Below are positions 41,993 to 49,914 of a stretch of DNA of 64,000 bases, piece after piece. Position 1 is the stretch's first letter. Each line of letters starts with the position of its first letter. This DNA is from Amycolatopsis sp. GM8 (GTDB lineage: Bacteria > Actinomycetota > Actinomycetes > Mycobacteriales > Pseudonocardiaceae). Where the stretch lies: positions 806,001 to 870,000 of the forward strand of contig NZ_JAJKFK010000002.1 in the NCBI RefSeq assembly GCF_021653975.1. The letters are read 5' to 3'. The position numbers and the translations under genes are program-made. The notes under the pieces are model-generated. The model worked only from the letters and a program-made list of their open reading frames with translations, made no database searches and was not told where the DNA came from.

Positions 41993-42563
41993 ATCCCCGC
42001 TCCAGCACATCCATCGCCTGGTGCAGCAACGTCACCAGGCTCGGATTCCGGCCGGGCTGCCAGGACGTGATCGCGGCCCGGTTGGCGGCGAACCCGGCCG
42101 CCGCCGTGGTGCGCACGTAGATGTCGTCCGGCGGCAGCCCGGTGCGCTCCGCGATGCCGTGCAGCAGGGCTTCCTCGAAGGCCTTGTTGGTGTGCGCCAT
42201 CTTGACCGTCAGCTCGGGATGTTCGCGCAGGAGCAGCATGCGCGCGCGGAACAACTCGCTCCCGGAGACCTCGGCGAACCGCTCGGCGAGCACGGCCCGC
42301 AGCGCGGTGAGCGGCATTTCGTCGGCGGGCCGGTCGATGATCCGCTGCCGCACGGCCGGACCGACGATCTCGATCGCGAGCATCGCCTCGTCCTTGGTCT
42401 CGAAGTAGTTGAAGAACGTCCGCGGCGAGACACCGGCTTTCGCGCAGATGTCCTCGACGGTGACCGCGTTCGGCCCCTTCTCCCGAGCCAGCGTGATCGC
42501 CGCGTGGCGCAGCGCTTCGCGCGTCGCTTCCTTCTTCCGCTCACGGAGCCCCGGTTCCGTCAC
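41976..42563 (-). CDS. TetR family regulator
   Basis: A 195-residue regulator with the helix-turn-helix at about residues 10-55: ALRHAAITLAREKGPNAVTV and KAGVSPRTFFNYFETKDEAM. The FFNYF motif is typical of the AcrR-like actinobacterial subfamily that controls exporters. The C-terminal domain ends VTLLHQAMDVLERG. GTG 42563 is the start. It is divergent from the membrane protein gene at 42620; the 56-bp gap contains clear inverted repeats. Regulation of that gene is very likely. Confidence 0.9.
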   Translation of the reverse strand: MTEPGLRERKKEATREALRHAAITLAREKGPNAVTVEDICAKAGVSPRTFFNYFETKDEAMLAIEIVGPAVRQRIIDRPADEMPLTALRAVLAERFAEVSGSELFRARMLLLREHPELTVKMAHTNKAFEEALLHGIAERTGLPPDDIYVRTTAAAGFAANRAAITSWQPGRNPSLVTLLHQAMDVLERGFTPPE

Positions 42564-42576
42564 ATAAATTACAGTA

Positions 42577-42602
42577 CTGCATTTTTGCAGGGGCTGCAAA
42601 AA
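42577..42602. promoter_or_regulatory. TetR operator with overlapping inverted repeats
   Basis: TTTTTGCAG-GGG-CTGCAAAAA (42582-42602) is a perfect inverted repeat of 9-bp arms. CTGCA-TTTT-TGCAG (42577-42590) overlaps it, so three TGCA half-sites are spaced through 26 bases. The site lies in the 56-bp gap between the divergent TetR and membrane-protein genes, whose start is 18 bases away. It is a strong operator candidate for the TetR protein. Confidence 0.7.
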
Positions 42603-42619
42603 GTGATACCTTAGTACTC

Positions 42620-43981
42620 ATGGCGGAACAGGTGGATCCCGAACCGAAGCAGTCCCTCATCCGCACCCTCGCCGAACACCTCTGGTTCCCCGTCTTCTTC
42701 TTCGTCGGGTTCCTGCTCTGCTATCTGCTCGCCTTCCACCAGCCGACCCCGCATCACGTCAGGGTCGCTGTCGCCGATCCGGTGGCCGCCGCGCGGATCG
42801 ACGCCGCACTCGGCAAGGCCAGCCCCGGCGCGTTCGACATCGTGCCCGCGGCGGACGCCGACGCCGCCCGGCAGGCGGTGCTCGACCGCGACGCCACCGC
42901 GGCCTTTTCCGCGGACCCGGCGCATCCGACGCTGTTCGTCGCGAAGGCCGACGGCTACATGCTCGAGTCGATCCTGAACCAGACGTTCACGCCGATCGTC
43001 GCGCAGACCGGCGGCACGCTCGCGACGGTCGACCTCGCGCCGACCGCGAGCGGCGACGCGCTGGGCACCGGGCTGTTCTACCTGGTGCTGGTGTGGAACG
43101 TCCCGAGCTACATCGTGGTCATGATGCTGCTGCGCGCGGTGACTATGAGCCGCCGCGCCAAGGTGTGCACCCTCGTCGGCTGGGCCGCGTTCCTGAGCGT
43201 GGGCGGCTTTCTCGGCGGGCTCGCGCTGCACGTCATCCCGGCCGATCCCCGCGTCATCCCGCTGGCCTTCCTGCTCAGCCTCGGCGTCTCGCTGACGTCG
43301 TTCGGGCTGGTGCCGTTCGCGAAGCAGTTCTTCCCCGGGGTCGCGATGGGCCTGTTCGTACTGCTGTCCGTGCCGTCGAGCGGTGGCGCGATCCCGGTGC
43401 AGCTGGTGCCCGGTTTCTTCCGCGCGCTGCACCCGTTCCTGCCGATGGGCAATCTGCTGGAGGCCGCCCGCGGCGTCTTCTACTTCCACGGCGTCGGCAT
43501 CCTCCGGCCGATCCTCGTGCTGTGCGCCTGGGTGCTGCTCGGCACCGCGCTGATCGCCGGCCACGCCCTGTGGCAGAAACGCCACCCCGCCACCGAGGAC
43601 GAGGTCGTCGCCGAGCCGCCGGTGGAGGATCCCGCGATCGAGATGCCCCGGCCGACCGCGCTGCCCGCCCACGCGCACCACTTCGGCACGCTCGTGCCGA
43701 TGGTCTCCGGCGAGGTCCGGACCGGCGACGGCCAACCGGTGCGCGGCGCGGTCGTCACCGTCACCGACGGGCGCGGTGGGCAACTGGTGCGCACTATCGC
43801 GGACGACGACGGTTGCTACGCGGTGGCCGGTCTGCCCGAGCAGTTCGTGGACCTCGTGGTCTCCGCGCCCGGACGGCAGTCCGCGGTGCGCCGGATCCTG
43901 CTGCGCGAGGGAAGCACCCGGCGCGAGAACTTCGAGCTGAGCGATCGGCGGGAGGCCCTGACGGCCGGCCTGAGTGCGTAG
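42620..43981 (+). CDS. YhgE/ABC-2-like membrane protein with C-terminal carboxypeptidase-like domain
   Basis: This 453-residue membrane protein has one N-terminal span (WFPVFFFVGFLLCYLLAF), an extracellular segment (residues 45-150) and five further spans (about residues 155-320). This layout resembles YhgE/Pip or ABC-2 permeases lacking their own ATPase. After residue 325 follows a cytoplasmic or extracellular tail. It includes an Ig-like carboxypeptidase-regulatory domain (GEVRTGDGQPVRGAVVTVTD, CYAVAGLPEQFVDLVVSAPG). Joining this domain to a YhgE-like core is unusual. The divergent TetR gene probably controls it. Substrate and function are unknown. Confidence 0.75.
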   Translation: MAEQVDPEPKQSLIRTLAEHLWFPVFFFVGFLLCYLLAFHQPTPHHVRVAVADPVAAARIDAALGKASPGAFDIVPAADADAARQAVLDRDATAAFSADPAHPTLFVAKADGYMLESILNQTFTPIVAQTGGTLATVDLAPTASGDALGTGLFYLVLVWNVPSYIVVMMLLRAVTMSRRAKVCTLVGWAAFLSVGGFLGGLALHVIPADPRVIPLAFLLSLGVSLTSFGLVPFAKQFFPGVAMGLFVLLSVPSSGGAIPVQLVPGFFRALHPFLPMGNLLEAARGVFYFHGVGILRPILVLCAWVLLGTALIAGHALWQKRHPATEDEVVAEPPVEDPAIEMPRPTALPAHAHHFGTLVPMVSGEVRTGDGQPVRGAVVTVTDGRGGQLVRTIADDDGCYAVAGLPEQFVDLVVSAPGRQSAVRRILLREGSTRRENFELSDRREALTAGLSA

Positions 43982-43991
43982 CATTGGCCAC

Positions 43992-44336
43992 GTGTCGGAT
44001 GGCAAGACGCTGCCGGGCCCGGGCCTGAAGCTGGAAATTCAGATGTTGCACGACCGGGTGCTGGTCCGGTTGTCCGCCGAGGAGGGGGAACGCCGCAGCA
44101 GCGGCGGGATCGTGATTCCCGCGACGGCGCAGGTGGCGCGCCGTCTCGCTTGGGGCGATGTACTCGGCGTAGGCAGTAATGTGCGCAACGTGAAGATCGC
44201 CGACCGCGTTCTGTTCAACCCGGACGACCAGCTGGAGGTCGAGGTCCAGGGCGAGGCGCTCCTGGTCATGCGCGAGCGTGACATCCACGCCGTCGCGACG
44301 GAACGCACGGAGCACGGCACGGGGTTGTACTTGTAG
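43992..44336 (+). CDS. GroES-like co-chaperonin
   Basis: A 114-residue GroES-fold protein without an adjacent groEL. The fold is seen in MLHDRVLVRLSAEEGERRSS, the mobile-loop region SGGIVIPATAQ with the IVI tripeptide that contacts GroEL, WGDVLGVGSNVRNV, ADRVLFNPDDQLEVEV and LLVMRERDIHAV. The N-terminal 20 residues are extra compared with GroES, and the roof region differs. Such lone GroES-like proteins are widespread in actinobacteria with unknown function. GTG 43992 lies 10 bases after the membrane protein stop and 19 bases before the VanW gene, so the three may form one operon. Confidence 0.85.
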   Translation: MSDGKTLPGPGLKLEIQMLHDRVLVRLSAEEGERRSSGGIVIPATAQVARRLAWGDVLGVGSNVRNVKIADRVLFNPDDQLEVEVQGEALLVMRERDIHAVATERTEHGTGLYL

Positions 44337-44355
44337 CTCGCCGGGGAGGGGTGAG

Positions 44356-46230
44356 GTGCGCGAGGACCACTACTGGCCGGACTGGGACTCTGACAACCGG
44401 AATGACCAGCGGACCGAGCAGGTCATCGGTCCGCGGGCCGCACCCGAGTTCCTGACCGAGGAACCGCTCGACGCGCACGAGGACGCGCTGGTCGAGGAAC
44501 TGCTCGACGGCGACCGGATCGCCCGGGGCCGGCCGAACGCCGGAAAGCGCTTTCTCGGCAAGGTACTCATGGTCACCGGCGGCGTGCTCGCCCTCGGCGT
44601 GGTGCTCTACACGGTGGACCTCATCCTCAGCGCCGGTGAGGTGCCGCGCGGCACCGTCGTCGCCGGGGTCGACGTCGGCGGGCTGAAACGCGCCGACGCC
44701 GAGTCGAAGCTCCGGCGCCAGCTCGAACCGCGGCTGACCGAACCGGTCCCGATCACCGCCGGCGATGTCCACGCGAGCCTCGACCCGGTGCGTTCGGGGC
44801 TGGGTCTGGACTGGCCGTCGACGCTCGCGCAGGCCGGGCACCAGTCCCTCGACCCGATCGCCCGGGTCCGCTCGTTCTTCACCAAGCACCAGGTCGATGT
44901 GGTGACCAAAGTGGACCCGGACGTGCTGAGCCAGGCGGTCGGCAGGCTCGCGACCGATCAGCTCGACCATCCGCCGACCGAAGGCGGTATCGGTTTCCGG
45001 CCGGGCACCGGGAACGGCGGGGTGACCGCGTACGCGATCGAACCCCGGAACGGCCAGACGATGCACGACGTGCCGAAGGCCGCGGGCCTGGTCCGCGCAC
45101 TCTGGCTCGGCAAGAGCGAGGTGGAGCTGCCGGTCGACGTGACCCCGGTGAAGGCCACGTCCGCCGGCGTGCACGCGGCGCTCGACAACGTCGTGCAGCC
45201 CGCGGTGTCCGGACCGGTGGTCGTGCACGGCGACGGTGCGGACGGGGTCCTCACGCCGGTCACCATTTCCGGCGCGATGAAGTTCAACCCGCGCGACGAC
45301 GGGACGCTCGAGGTCGGCGTCGATGCGGCGAAGCTGCAGGACAACCTGCGACCGCAACTGGCGGGCACGGAGAAACCCGGCAAGGACGCGCAGCTCGTGT
45401 TCGCCGGTGGCGCGCCGACGGTGCAGCCCTCGCAGGACGCGCGGCAGGTCGACTGGGCGAACACCCTGCGGCCGCTGATGAGCGTGATCGTCAAGCCGGA
45501 CAACCGCGTTTTGCCGGTGCAGTACCACGACCAGCCGCCGCAGCTGACCACCGACGACCTGAATGCCTTGGGAATCAAGGAAGTCGTCGGTGAGTTCAGC
45601 ACGAACGGCCTGTCCGGCGCCGCGGCCGCGAACGTCCAGGCGATGGCGGCCAAGGTGACCGGGACCGTGCTCAAACCGGGCGAGATGTTCAGCCTCCAGG
45701 GGCGGACCGGCCCGTACAGCTCCGGTTTCGTGCCCGCGCCGGCGAACGAGGACGGCACCGGCCCGGTCGTGACCGGCGGCGGGGTCTCGCAGTTCGCGAC
45801 GACGCTGTACAACGCCGAGTACTTCGCGGGCCTGTCCGACGGCGGGCACACCGAGCACTCCTACTACCTCGACCGCTACCCGTTGGCCCGCGACGCGATC
45901 GCGATCCGGGACGACGGCTCACCGGTCGACCTGCGGTTCACCGACGACCTCACGAGCGGGATCGCCATCGAGGCCTACACCTCCGGCTCGTCGGTGACGG
46001 TTCGCATCTGGGGCACCAAGCAGTACCGCGTAGAGAGCGGCACCGGCCCGCGCACGGACCTGGTCGCGCCGCCACTGCAACTGAGCCCGCCGGGATGCCA
46101 GTTCTCGCCCGGTTCGGCGGGGTTCAGCACCAGCGACACCCGGGTGCTCTACGACCAGATCTCCGGCGCCGAAGTCCGCCGCACCACCCGCGCCGTCACC
46201 TACGCCCCGCGACCGATCGTGTTCTGCTAA
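44356..46230 (+). CDS. VanW family protein with peptidoglycan-binding-like domain
   Basis: This 624-residue protein has a cytoplasmic N-terminus of 70 residues, one membrane span near residues 72-95 (VLMVTGGVLALGVVLYTVDL), then a large extracellular part. Extracellular residues 100-350 hold two copies of a putative peptidoglycan-binding (PG_binding_4-like) domain, for example VPRGTVVAGVDVGGLKRADA. The VanW domain lies at about 415-570, with EFSTNGLSGAAAANVQAMAA and SLQGRTGPYSSGFVPAP, ending at a cysteine. VanW proteins are linked to cell-wall metabolism and vancomycin clusters without a settled function. GTG 44356 follows GGGAGGGGTGAG. Confidence 0.88.
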   Translation: MREDHYWPDWDSDNRNDQRTEQVIGPRAAPEFLTEEPLDAHEDALVEELLDGDRIARGRPNAGKRFLGKVLMVTGGVLALGVVLYTVDLILSAGEVPRGTVVAGVDVGGLKRADAESKLRRQLEPRLTEPVPITAGDVHASLDPVRSGLGLDWPSTLAQAGHQSLDPIARVRSFFTKHQVDVVTKVDPDVLSQAVGRLATDQLDHPPTEGGIGFRPGTGNGGVTAYAIEPRNGQTMHDVPKAAGLVRALWLGKSEVELPVDVTPVKATSAGVHAALDNVVQPAVSGPVVVHGDGADGVLTPVTISGAMKFNPRDDGTLEVGVDAAKLQDNLRPQLAGTEKPGKDAQLVFAGGAPTVQPSQDARQVDWANTLRPLMSVIVKPDNRVLPVQYHDQPPQLTTDDLNALGIKEVVGEFSTNGLSGAAAANVQAMAAKVTGTVLKPGEMFSLQGRTGPYSSGFVPAPANEDGTGPVVTGGGVSQFATTLYNAEYFAGLSDGGHTEHSYYLDRYPLARDAIAIRDDGSPVDLRFTDDLTSGIAIEAYTSGSSVTVRIWGTKQYRVESGTGPRTDLVAPPLQLSPPGCQFSPGSAGFSTSDTRVLYDQISGAEVRRTTRAVTYAPRPIVFC

Positions 46231-46282
46231 CCCCGATACTCTCCGTTGCCAGTTGTCACTCTGTGCTGTGGAGGTAGTTGTC

Positions 46283-46660
46283 GTGAGGAAATGGTCGTCC
46301 GCCAAGGTGCTCGTGGTGTGTGCGGGGGTCGCGGGCGCGATGCTGACGTGGGCGCCGGCGGCGAGTGCGGCGGATCCGGAACCGGCGCTGGTGCATGCCT
46401 TGCCGGGCAACGACTGCAGGCTCAACGTGCGCGCCGGCACCGACGCCGGTACCGCCCTGCTGGCGACCCTGACCTGCGTGAACTACACGACCTGCGCGTC
46501 GGCGTCGGAAACGCCGTGCGGGCCGTACGTGACGGGTGGGATCTACAGCTGCGTCGGCGCGGACGGCAAGCAGATCACCGACACCCGGTGGGCCGAGGTG
46601 GCCTGGCGCACCCCGCAGAAGTCGTACGTGGCGGTCGGCTGCGCGGCCTTCCGGCCGTGA
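46283..46660 (+). CDS. Secreted SH3-like cysteine-rich protein
   Basis: A 125-residue exported protein. The signal peptide spans the basic start (VRKWSSAKVL) and hydrophobic run VVCAGVAGAMLTWAPAASAA, with cleavage near ASA-AD. The mature part resembles a bacterial SH3 domain (LNVRAGTDAGTALLATL) and holds six cysteines that could form three disulfides. The GTG at 46283 follows a GGAGGT region. It stands 52 bases after the VanW gene and might follow it in the operon. Cell-wall binding is a plausible inference from the fold. Confidence 0.72.
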   Translation: MRKWSSAKVLVVCAGVAGAMLTWAPAASAADPEPALVHALPGNDCRLNVRAGTDAGTALLATLTCVNYTTCASASETPCGPYVTGGIYSCVGADGKQITDTRWAEVAWRTPQKSYVAVGCAAFRP

Positions 46661-46668
46661 GGAGGGGC

Positions 46669-46694
46669 GGGGGAAGGCCACGCGGCCTTCCCCC
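46669..46694. terminator. Hairpin between convergent secreted-protein and GlsB genes
   Basis: GGGGGAAGGCC (46669-46679) and GGCCTTCCCCC (46684-46694) form a perfect 11-bp stem with a 4-base loop. The stem sits 9 bases after the secreted-protein stop and 6 bases before the convergent GlsB stop. It probably serves both strands. Confidence 0.6.
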
Positions 46695-46699
46695 GGTAC

Positions 46700-46975
46700 C
46701 TACCTCTTGATGCCTCGCCGGCCGAACGCGCCGCTGGCCAGCCCGACGCCGATCGCGGCCAGGCCCACCTGGGTGATGAGTTCGAGCCAGTCGAACCCGC
46801 GGGTGTCCGCGTAGCCGAGCCCCCGGGCGATCGCCGTCCCGATGAACGCGGCCACGATGCCGATCAGCATCGTCAGCCAGATCGGGATGCCCTGCTTACC
46901 AGGCACGACCAGGCGCCCGAGCGCGCCGATGATGAGACCAACGATGATCGCCGAGATGATTCCGCTGATGGTCAT
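46700..46975 (-). CDS. GlsB/YeaQ/YmgE family stress-response membrane protein
   Basis: This 91-residue protein has three membrane spans in the familiar order of the transglycosylase-associated protein family: ISAIIVGLIIGALGRLVVPG, IPIWLTMLIGIVAAFIGTAI and ELITQVGLAAIGVGLASGAF. The GRLVVPG motif after the first span and the basic C-terminus GRRGIKR are typical. Members are induced in stationary phase or stress, but no biochemical role is settled. It is divergent from the ArsR gene across 99 AT-rich bases. Confidence 0.93.
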   Translation of the reverse strand: MTISGIISAIIVGLIIGALGRLVVPGKQGIPIWLTMLIGIVAAFIGTAIARGLGYADTRGFDWLELITQVGLAAIGVGLASGAFGRRGIKR

Positions 46976-47060
46976 CGAAACTCCTTATATCTCGTCGGCG
47001 TCTTCGGATTACCGTCTTCGCCCGCCGCGCAAACCATTCGACGAAATATCCGTTGACGCT

Positions 47061-47077
47061 TATATACGCTGTCTGTG
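47061..47077 (+). promoter_or_regulatory. TATATAC box at the ArsR gene start
   Basis: TATATAC (47061-47067) lies 8 bases before the GTG at 47075, in AT-rich sequence. As a -10 box it would give a transcript beginning at about the start codon, and no ribosome binding site is present. A leaderless ArsR mRNA is likely. The -35 region is not clear. Confidence 0.4.
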
Positions 47078-47410
47078 ATACTTCGAGACGTGGATGTGTT
47101 CGAAGCCGTGGCGGAACCACACCGCCGGGAGCTGCTGGACCTGCTCGCCGAGGGTGAGCGCTCGGCCGGCGAACTGGTGGCGAGCCTGCCCGCGCTCACC
47201 CAGCCCGCCGTCTCCCGGCACCTGCGCATCCTGCGGGAGGTCGGCCTGGTCGAGGTGAAGCCGGAAGGGCAGCGACGCATCTACGCGCTGCGGGCCGACG
47301 GCCTGCTGGAGATCGACGCGTGGATCGGCCGCTATCGCCGCTACTGGCCGCGGCATCTGAACGCACTCGAAAAACACTTGTCCCGGAAGGACTTTCCCGA
47401 TGAGCGATGA
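47075..47410 (+). CDS. ArsR family transcriptional regulator
   Basis: A 111-residue winged-helix regulator of the ArsR/SmtB class: DVFEAVAEPHRRELLDLLAE, ELVASLPALTQPAVSRHLRI (recognition helix) and wing VKPEGQRRIYALRAD. It lacks the cysteine metal-binding motif ELCVCDL, so it is probably not a metal sensor. It is followed, with an 11-base overlap, by an SRPBCC protein, a widespread ArsR-SRPBCC pairing. The partner probably binds the ligand or product that matters for regulation. GTG 47075 is the only reasonable start. Confidence 0.92.
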   Translation: MILRDVDVFEAVAEPHRRELLDLLAEGERSAGELVASLPALTQPAVSRHLRILREVGLVEVKPEGQRRIYALRADGLLEIDAWIGRYRRYWPRHLNALEKHLSRKDFPDER

Positions 47411-47891
47411 CCTCGGCACGCTGAGCTTCGACGGCGAGTACGCCGTCATGACGTTCCACCGGCGCCTGCCGCACCCGATCGAACAGGTCTGGGCGGCGAT
47501 CACGGATCCGGCCGAGCGCAAGGCGTGGTTCGGCGAGACCACGATCGACGGCGGGACGATCGAGATGCTCCCCGACGAACCGCCCGCGCCGCCGGACGCG
47601 AAGCGGTTGACCGGCAAGATCCTGGTCTGGCAACCGCCGCACGTGTTCGAGCACGAGTGGAAGCAGCGGATCGTCGAGGACAGCGTGGTCCGCTACGAGC
47701 TGGCCGAAGACGGTGACGGCACCCTGCTCACCTTCACCCATCGTGGCCTGTCGGAGCGCAACGCCAAGGGCTTCATGCCCGGCACGCACGCCTTCTTCGA
47801 CCGGCTCGCCGCGCATCTCGGCGCGCGGCCGTTGCCGGTGTGGTCGGACCGGTACGCCGAACTGGCTCCCGCCTACCCGTCCTGGTCCTGA
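47400..47891 (+). CDS. SRPBCC (AHSA1-like) domain protein
   Basis: This 163-residue protein has the START/AHSA1-like fold: FHRRLPHPIEQVWAAITDPA, the GKILVWQPPHVFEHEW strand region, TLLTFTHRGLSERNAKG and a C-terminal helix HAFFDRLAAHLGARPLP. It forms a hydrophobic cavity for a small ligand. Its ATG overlaps the ArsR gene by 11 bases, so both are made together. Similar pairs are common in actinobacteria, and the ligand is unknown. Confidence 0.9.
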   Translation: MSDDLGTLSFDGEYAVMTFHRRLPHPIEQVWAAITDPAERKAWFGETTIDGGTIEMLPDEPPAPPDAKRLTGKILVWQPPHVFEHEWKQRIVEDSVVRYELAEDGDGTLLTFTHRGLSERNAKGFMPGTHAFFDRLAAHLGARPLPVWSDRYAELAPAYPSWS

Positions 47892-47899
47892 AACCACGA

Positions 47900-47927
47900 G
47901 GGGCCCCGTCGCGCGCGACGGGGCCCC
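47900..47927. terminator. GC-rich hairpin between convergent SRPBCC and dehydrogenase genes
   Basis: GGGGCCCCGTCG (47900-47911) and CGACGGGGCCCC (47916-47927) form a perfect 12-bp stem with loop CGCG, 8 bases after the SRPBCC stop and 12 before the dehydrogenase stop. It lacks a T tract and may serve both strands. Confidence 0.65.
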
Positions 47928-47939
47928 GCGGGCTTGGCG

Positions 47940-49781
47940 TCAGAACGCGGGTTCGGGGACCACCAAGAGGTCGTTGTCGGCGCCTTCGACGATCGCGCGC
48001 CGCGCGGTCAGCTCGGGCAGCACCTGCTTGGCGAAGAACGACGCCACGGCGATCTTTCCTTGGTAGAACGGCACGTCCTTGGCCGAAGCACTGTCCACCT
48101 TGGACAGTGCGATCTCGGCCTGCTGCAGCAGCCGCCAGCCGATCAGCAGGTCGCCGGCCGCGAGCAGCAGGCGCACGGTGTGCTGGCCGACCTTGTAGAG
48201 GTTCTTCGGGTCCTCCTGCGAGGCGGTCAGGTAGCCGATCAGCGCGCCGAGCATGCCCTGCACGTCATCGAGCGCCTGCTTGAGCAGCCGCCGCTCGTTC
48301 TTGAGCCGGGCGTCGGACTCGGTGTCCTCGGCGAACTTCGTGATCTCGTTCGCCAGGTAGCCGAGCGCCTGGCCCTTGTCGCGGACGATCTTCCGGAAGA
48401 AGAAGTCCTGCGACTGGATGGCCGTGGTGCCCTCGTACAGCGAGTCGATCTTCGCGTCGCGGATGTACTGCTCGATCGGGTAGTCCTGCAGGAAGCCGGA
48501 GCCGCCGAGGGTCTGCAGCGACTGCACGAGCTGCTCGGTGGCGCGCTCGGAGCCGACCCCCTTGACGATCGGCAGCAGCAGGTCGTTGATCCGCTCGGCC
48601 AGCTTCAGCGAAGCCTCGTCCCCGTCCTGGGTCCAGACCTGGTCCTGGAACGACGCCGTGTACAGGTATACCGCGCGCAGTCCCTCGGCGTAGGCCTTCT
48701 GCAGCATCAGCGAGCGGCGCACGTCGGGGTGGTGGGTGATGGTGACCCGCGGCGCGGCCTTGTCCAGCATCTGCGTCAGGTCCGCGCCCTGCACCCGCTC
48801 CTTGGCGTAGTCGAGCGCGTTGAGGTAGCCGGTGGACAACGTCGCGATCGCCTTGGTGCCGACCATCATCCGGGCGTACTCGATGACCTGGAACATCTGC
48901 GCGATGCCGTCGTGCACGTCGCCGAGCAGCCAGCCCCTGGCCGGGGTGCCGTGCTGGCCGAAGGTCAGCTCCGTCGTGGTGGAGACCTTCAGCCCCATCT
49001 TGTGCTCGACATTGGTGACGAAGGCGCCGTTGCGCTCGCCGAGCTCACCGGTGTTGGTGTCGAACAGGAACTTCGGCACCAGGAACAGCGAAAGCCCCTT
49101 CGTGCCGGGCCGCGATTCGATGCCGGGACCCTCCGGGCGGGCCAGCACCAGATGCATGATGTTCTCGGTCATGTCCTGGTCGCCCGAGGTGATGAAGCGC
49201 TTCACGCCGTCGAGATGCCAGGAGCCGTCCTCCTGCAGGATCGCCTTGGTGCGCCCGGCGCCGACGTCGGAACCCGCGTCCGGCTCGGTCAGCACCATGG
49301 TGGCGCCCCACGCGTGGTCGATCATGATCCGCGCCCAGCGCTTCTGCTCTTCGGTGCCGTTGCGGTCCACGATCATCGCGAAGTTCGGCCCGGCCAGGTA
49401 CATGAACAGCGCCGGGTTCGCACCGAGGATCAGCTCGGAGGCGGCCCACTGCACGGTCGGCGGCAGGCCGAGCCCGCCGAGGTCGTTGGGCAGGCCCAGC
49501 CGCCACCACTCGCCGTCCCAGAGCTGCTGGTAGCTCTTCTTGAACGACTCGGGCAGCGTCGCGGAGAACGTCTTCGGGTCGTAGACCGGCGGATTCCGGT
49601 CGGCGTCGGCGAAGGACTCCGCCAGGGGGCCGGTGGCGAGGTTGTTCAGCTCGGCCAGCGCGCCGCGCGCGGTCTCCTCGTCGGAGTCCGCCAGTACGCC
49701 CTTGCCGAGGCGGTTCTGGACGCCGAGCACCTCGAAGAGGTTGAACTCCAGGTCCCGGACGTTGCTCTTGTAGTGGCCCAT
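47940..49781 (-). CDS. Acyl-CoA dehydrogenase, FadE5-like
   Basis: This 613-residue flavoenzyme is far longer than the usual 380-residue acyl-CoA dehydrogenase. It matches FadE5 (Rv0244c, about 611 residues), a broad-range enzyme for long- to short-chain acyl-CoA. The FAD-binding segments are [16 protein letters not shown] (near residue 162) and [16 protein letters not shown]. The catalytic glutamate lies in [16 protein letters not shown] (near residue 450). A C-terminal helical domain of about 150 residues completes it. The gene is preceded by two palindromes at 49833-49870 similar to the operator of the thiolase/fabG pair. In mycobacteria fadE5 lies beside fadA2; here it lies 11.7 kb from the cluster. 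Confidence 0.92.
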   Translation of the reverse strand: MGHYKSNVRDLEFNLFEVLGVQNRLGKGVLADSDEETARGALAELNNLATGPLAESFADADRNPPVYDPKTFSATLPESFKKSYQQLWDGEWWRLGLPNDLGGLGLPPTVQWAASELILGANPALFMYLAGPNFAMIVDRNGTEEQKRWARIMIDHAWGATMVLTEPDAGSDVGAGRTKAILQEDGSWHLDGVKRFITSGDQDMTENIMHLVLARPEGPGIESRPGTKGLSLFLVPKFLFDTNTGELGERNGAFVTNVEHKMGLKVSTTTELTFGQHGTPARGWLLGDVHDGIAQMFQVIEYARMMVGTKAIATLSTGYLNALDYAKERVQGADLTQMLDKAAPRVTITHHPDVRRSLMLQKAYAEGLRAVYLYTASFQDQVWTQDGDEASLKLAERINDLLLPIVKGVGSERATEQLVQSLQTLGGSGFLQDYPIEQYIRDAKIDSLYEGTTAIQSQDFFFRKIVRDKGQALGYLANEITKFAEDTESDARLKNERRLLKQALDDVQGMLGALIGYLTASQEDPKNLYKVGQHTVRLLLAAGDLLIGWRLLQQAEIALSKVDSASAKDVPFYQGKIAVASFFAKQVLPELTARRAIVEGADNDLLVVPEPAF

Positions 49782-49832
49782 GTCGTCGCTCCGTTGGTAT
49801 CGAGTCTTCCGGCTGGGCGCATCCTGGTCCCC

Positions 49833-49870
49833 TTACTGGCCGGTAACATCAGGATATTACCTGTGGGTAA
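49833..49870. promoter_or_regulatory. Two adjacent TetR-type palindromes before the FadE5-like gene
   Basis: TTACTGGCCGGTAA (49833-49846) and TTACCTGTGGGTAA (49857-49870) lie 24 bases apart centre to centre, 52-89 bases upstream of the dehydrogenase start. Both follow the pattern YTACYNNNNRGTAR. The core of the operator at 36197-36216, CTACTGACGAGTAG, fits the same pattern. A shared TetR regulator is inferred. Confidence 0.6.
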
Positions 49871-49914
49871 CCGCAGCAAGTGAATCCATCCTGTTGTGAT
49901 CCGGCGATCACTGT

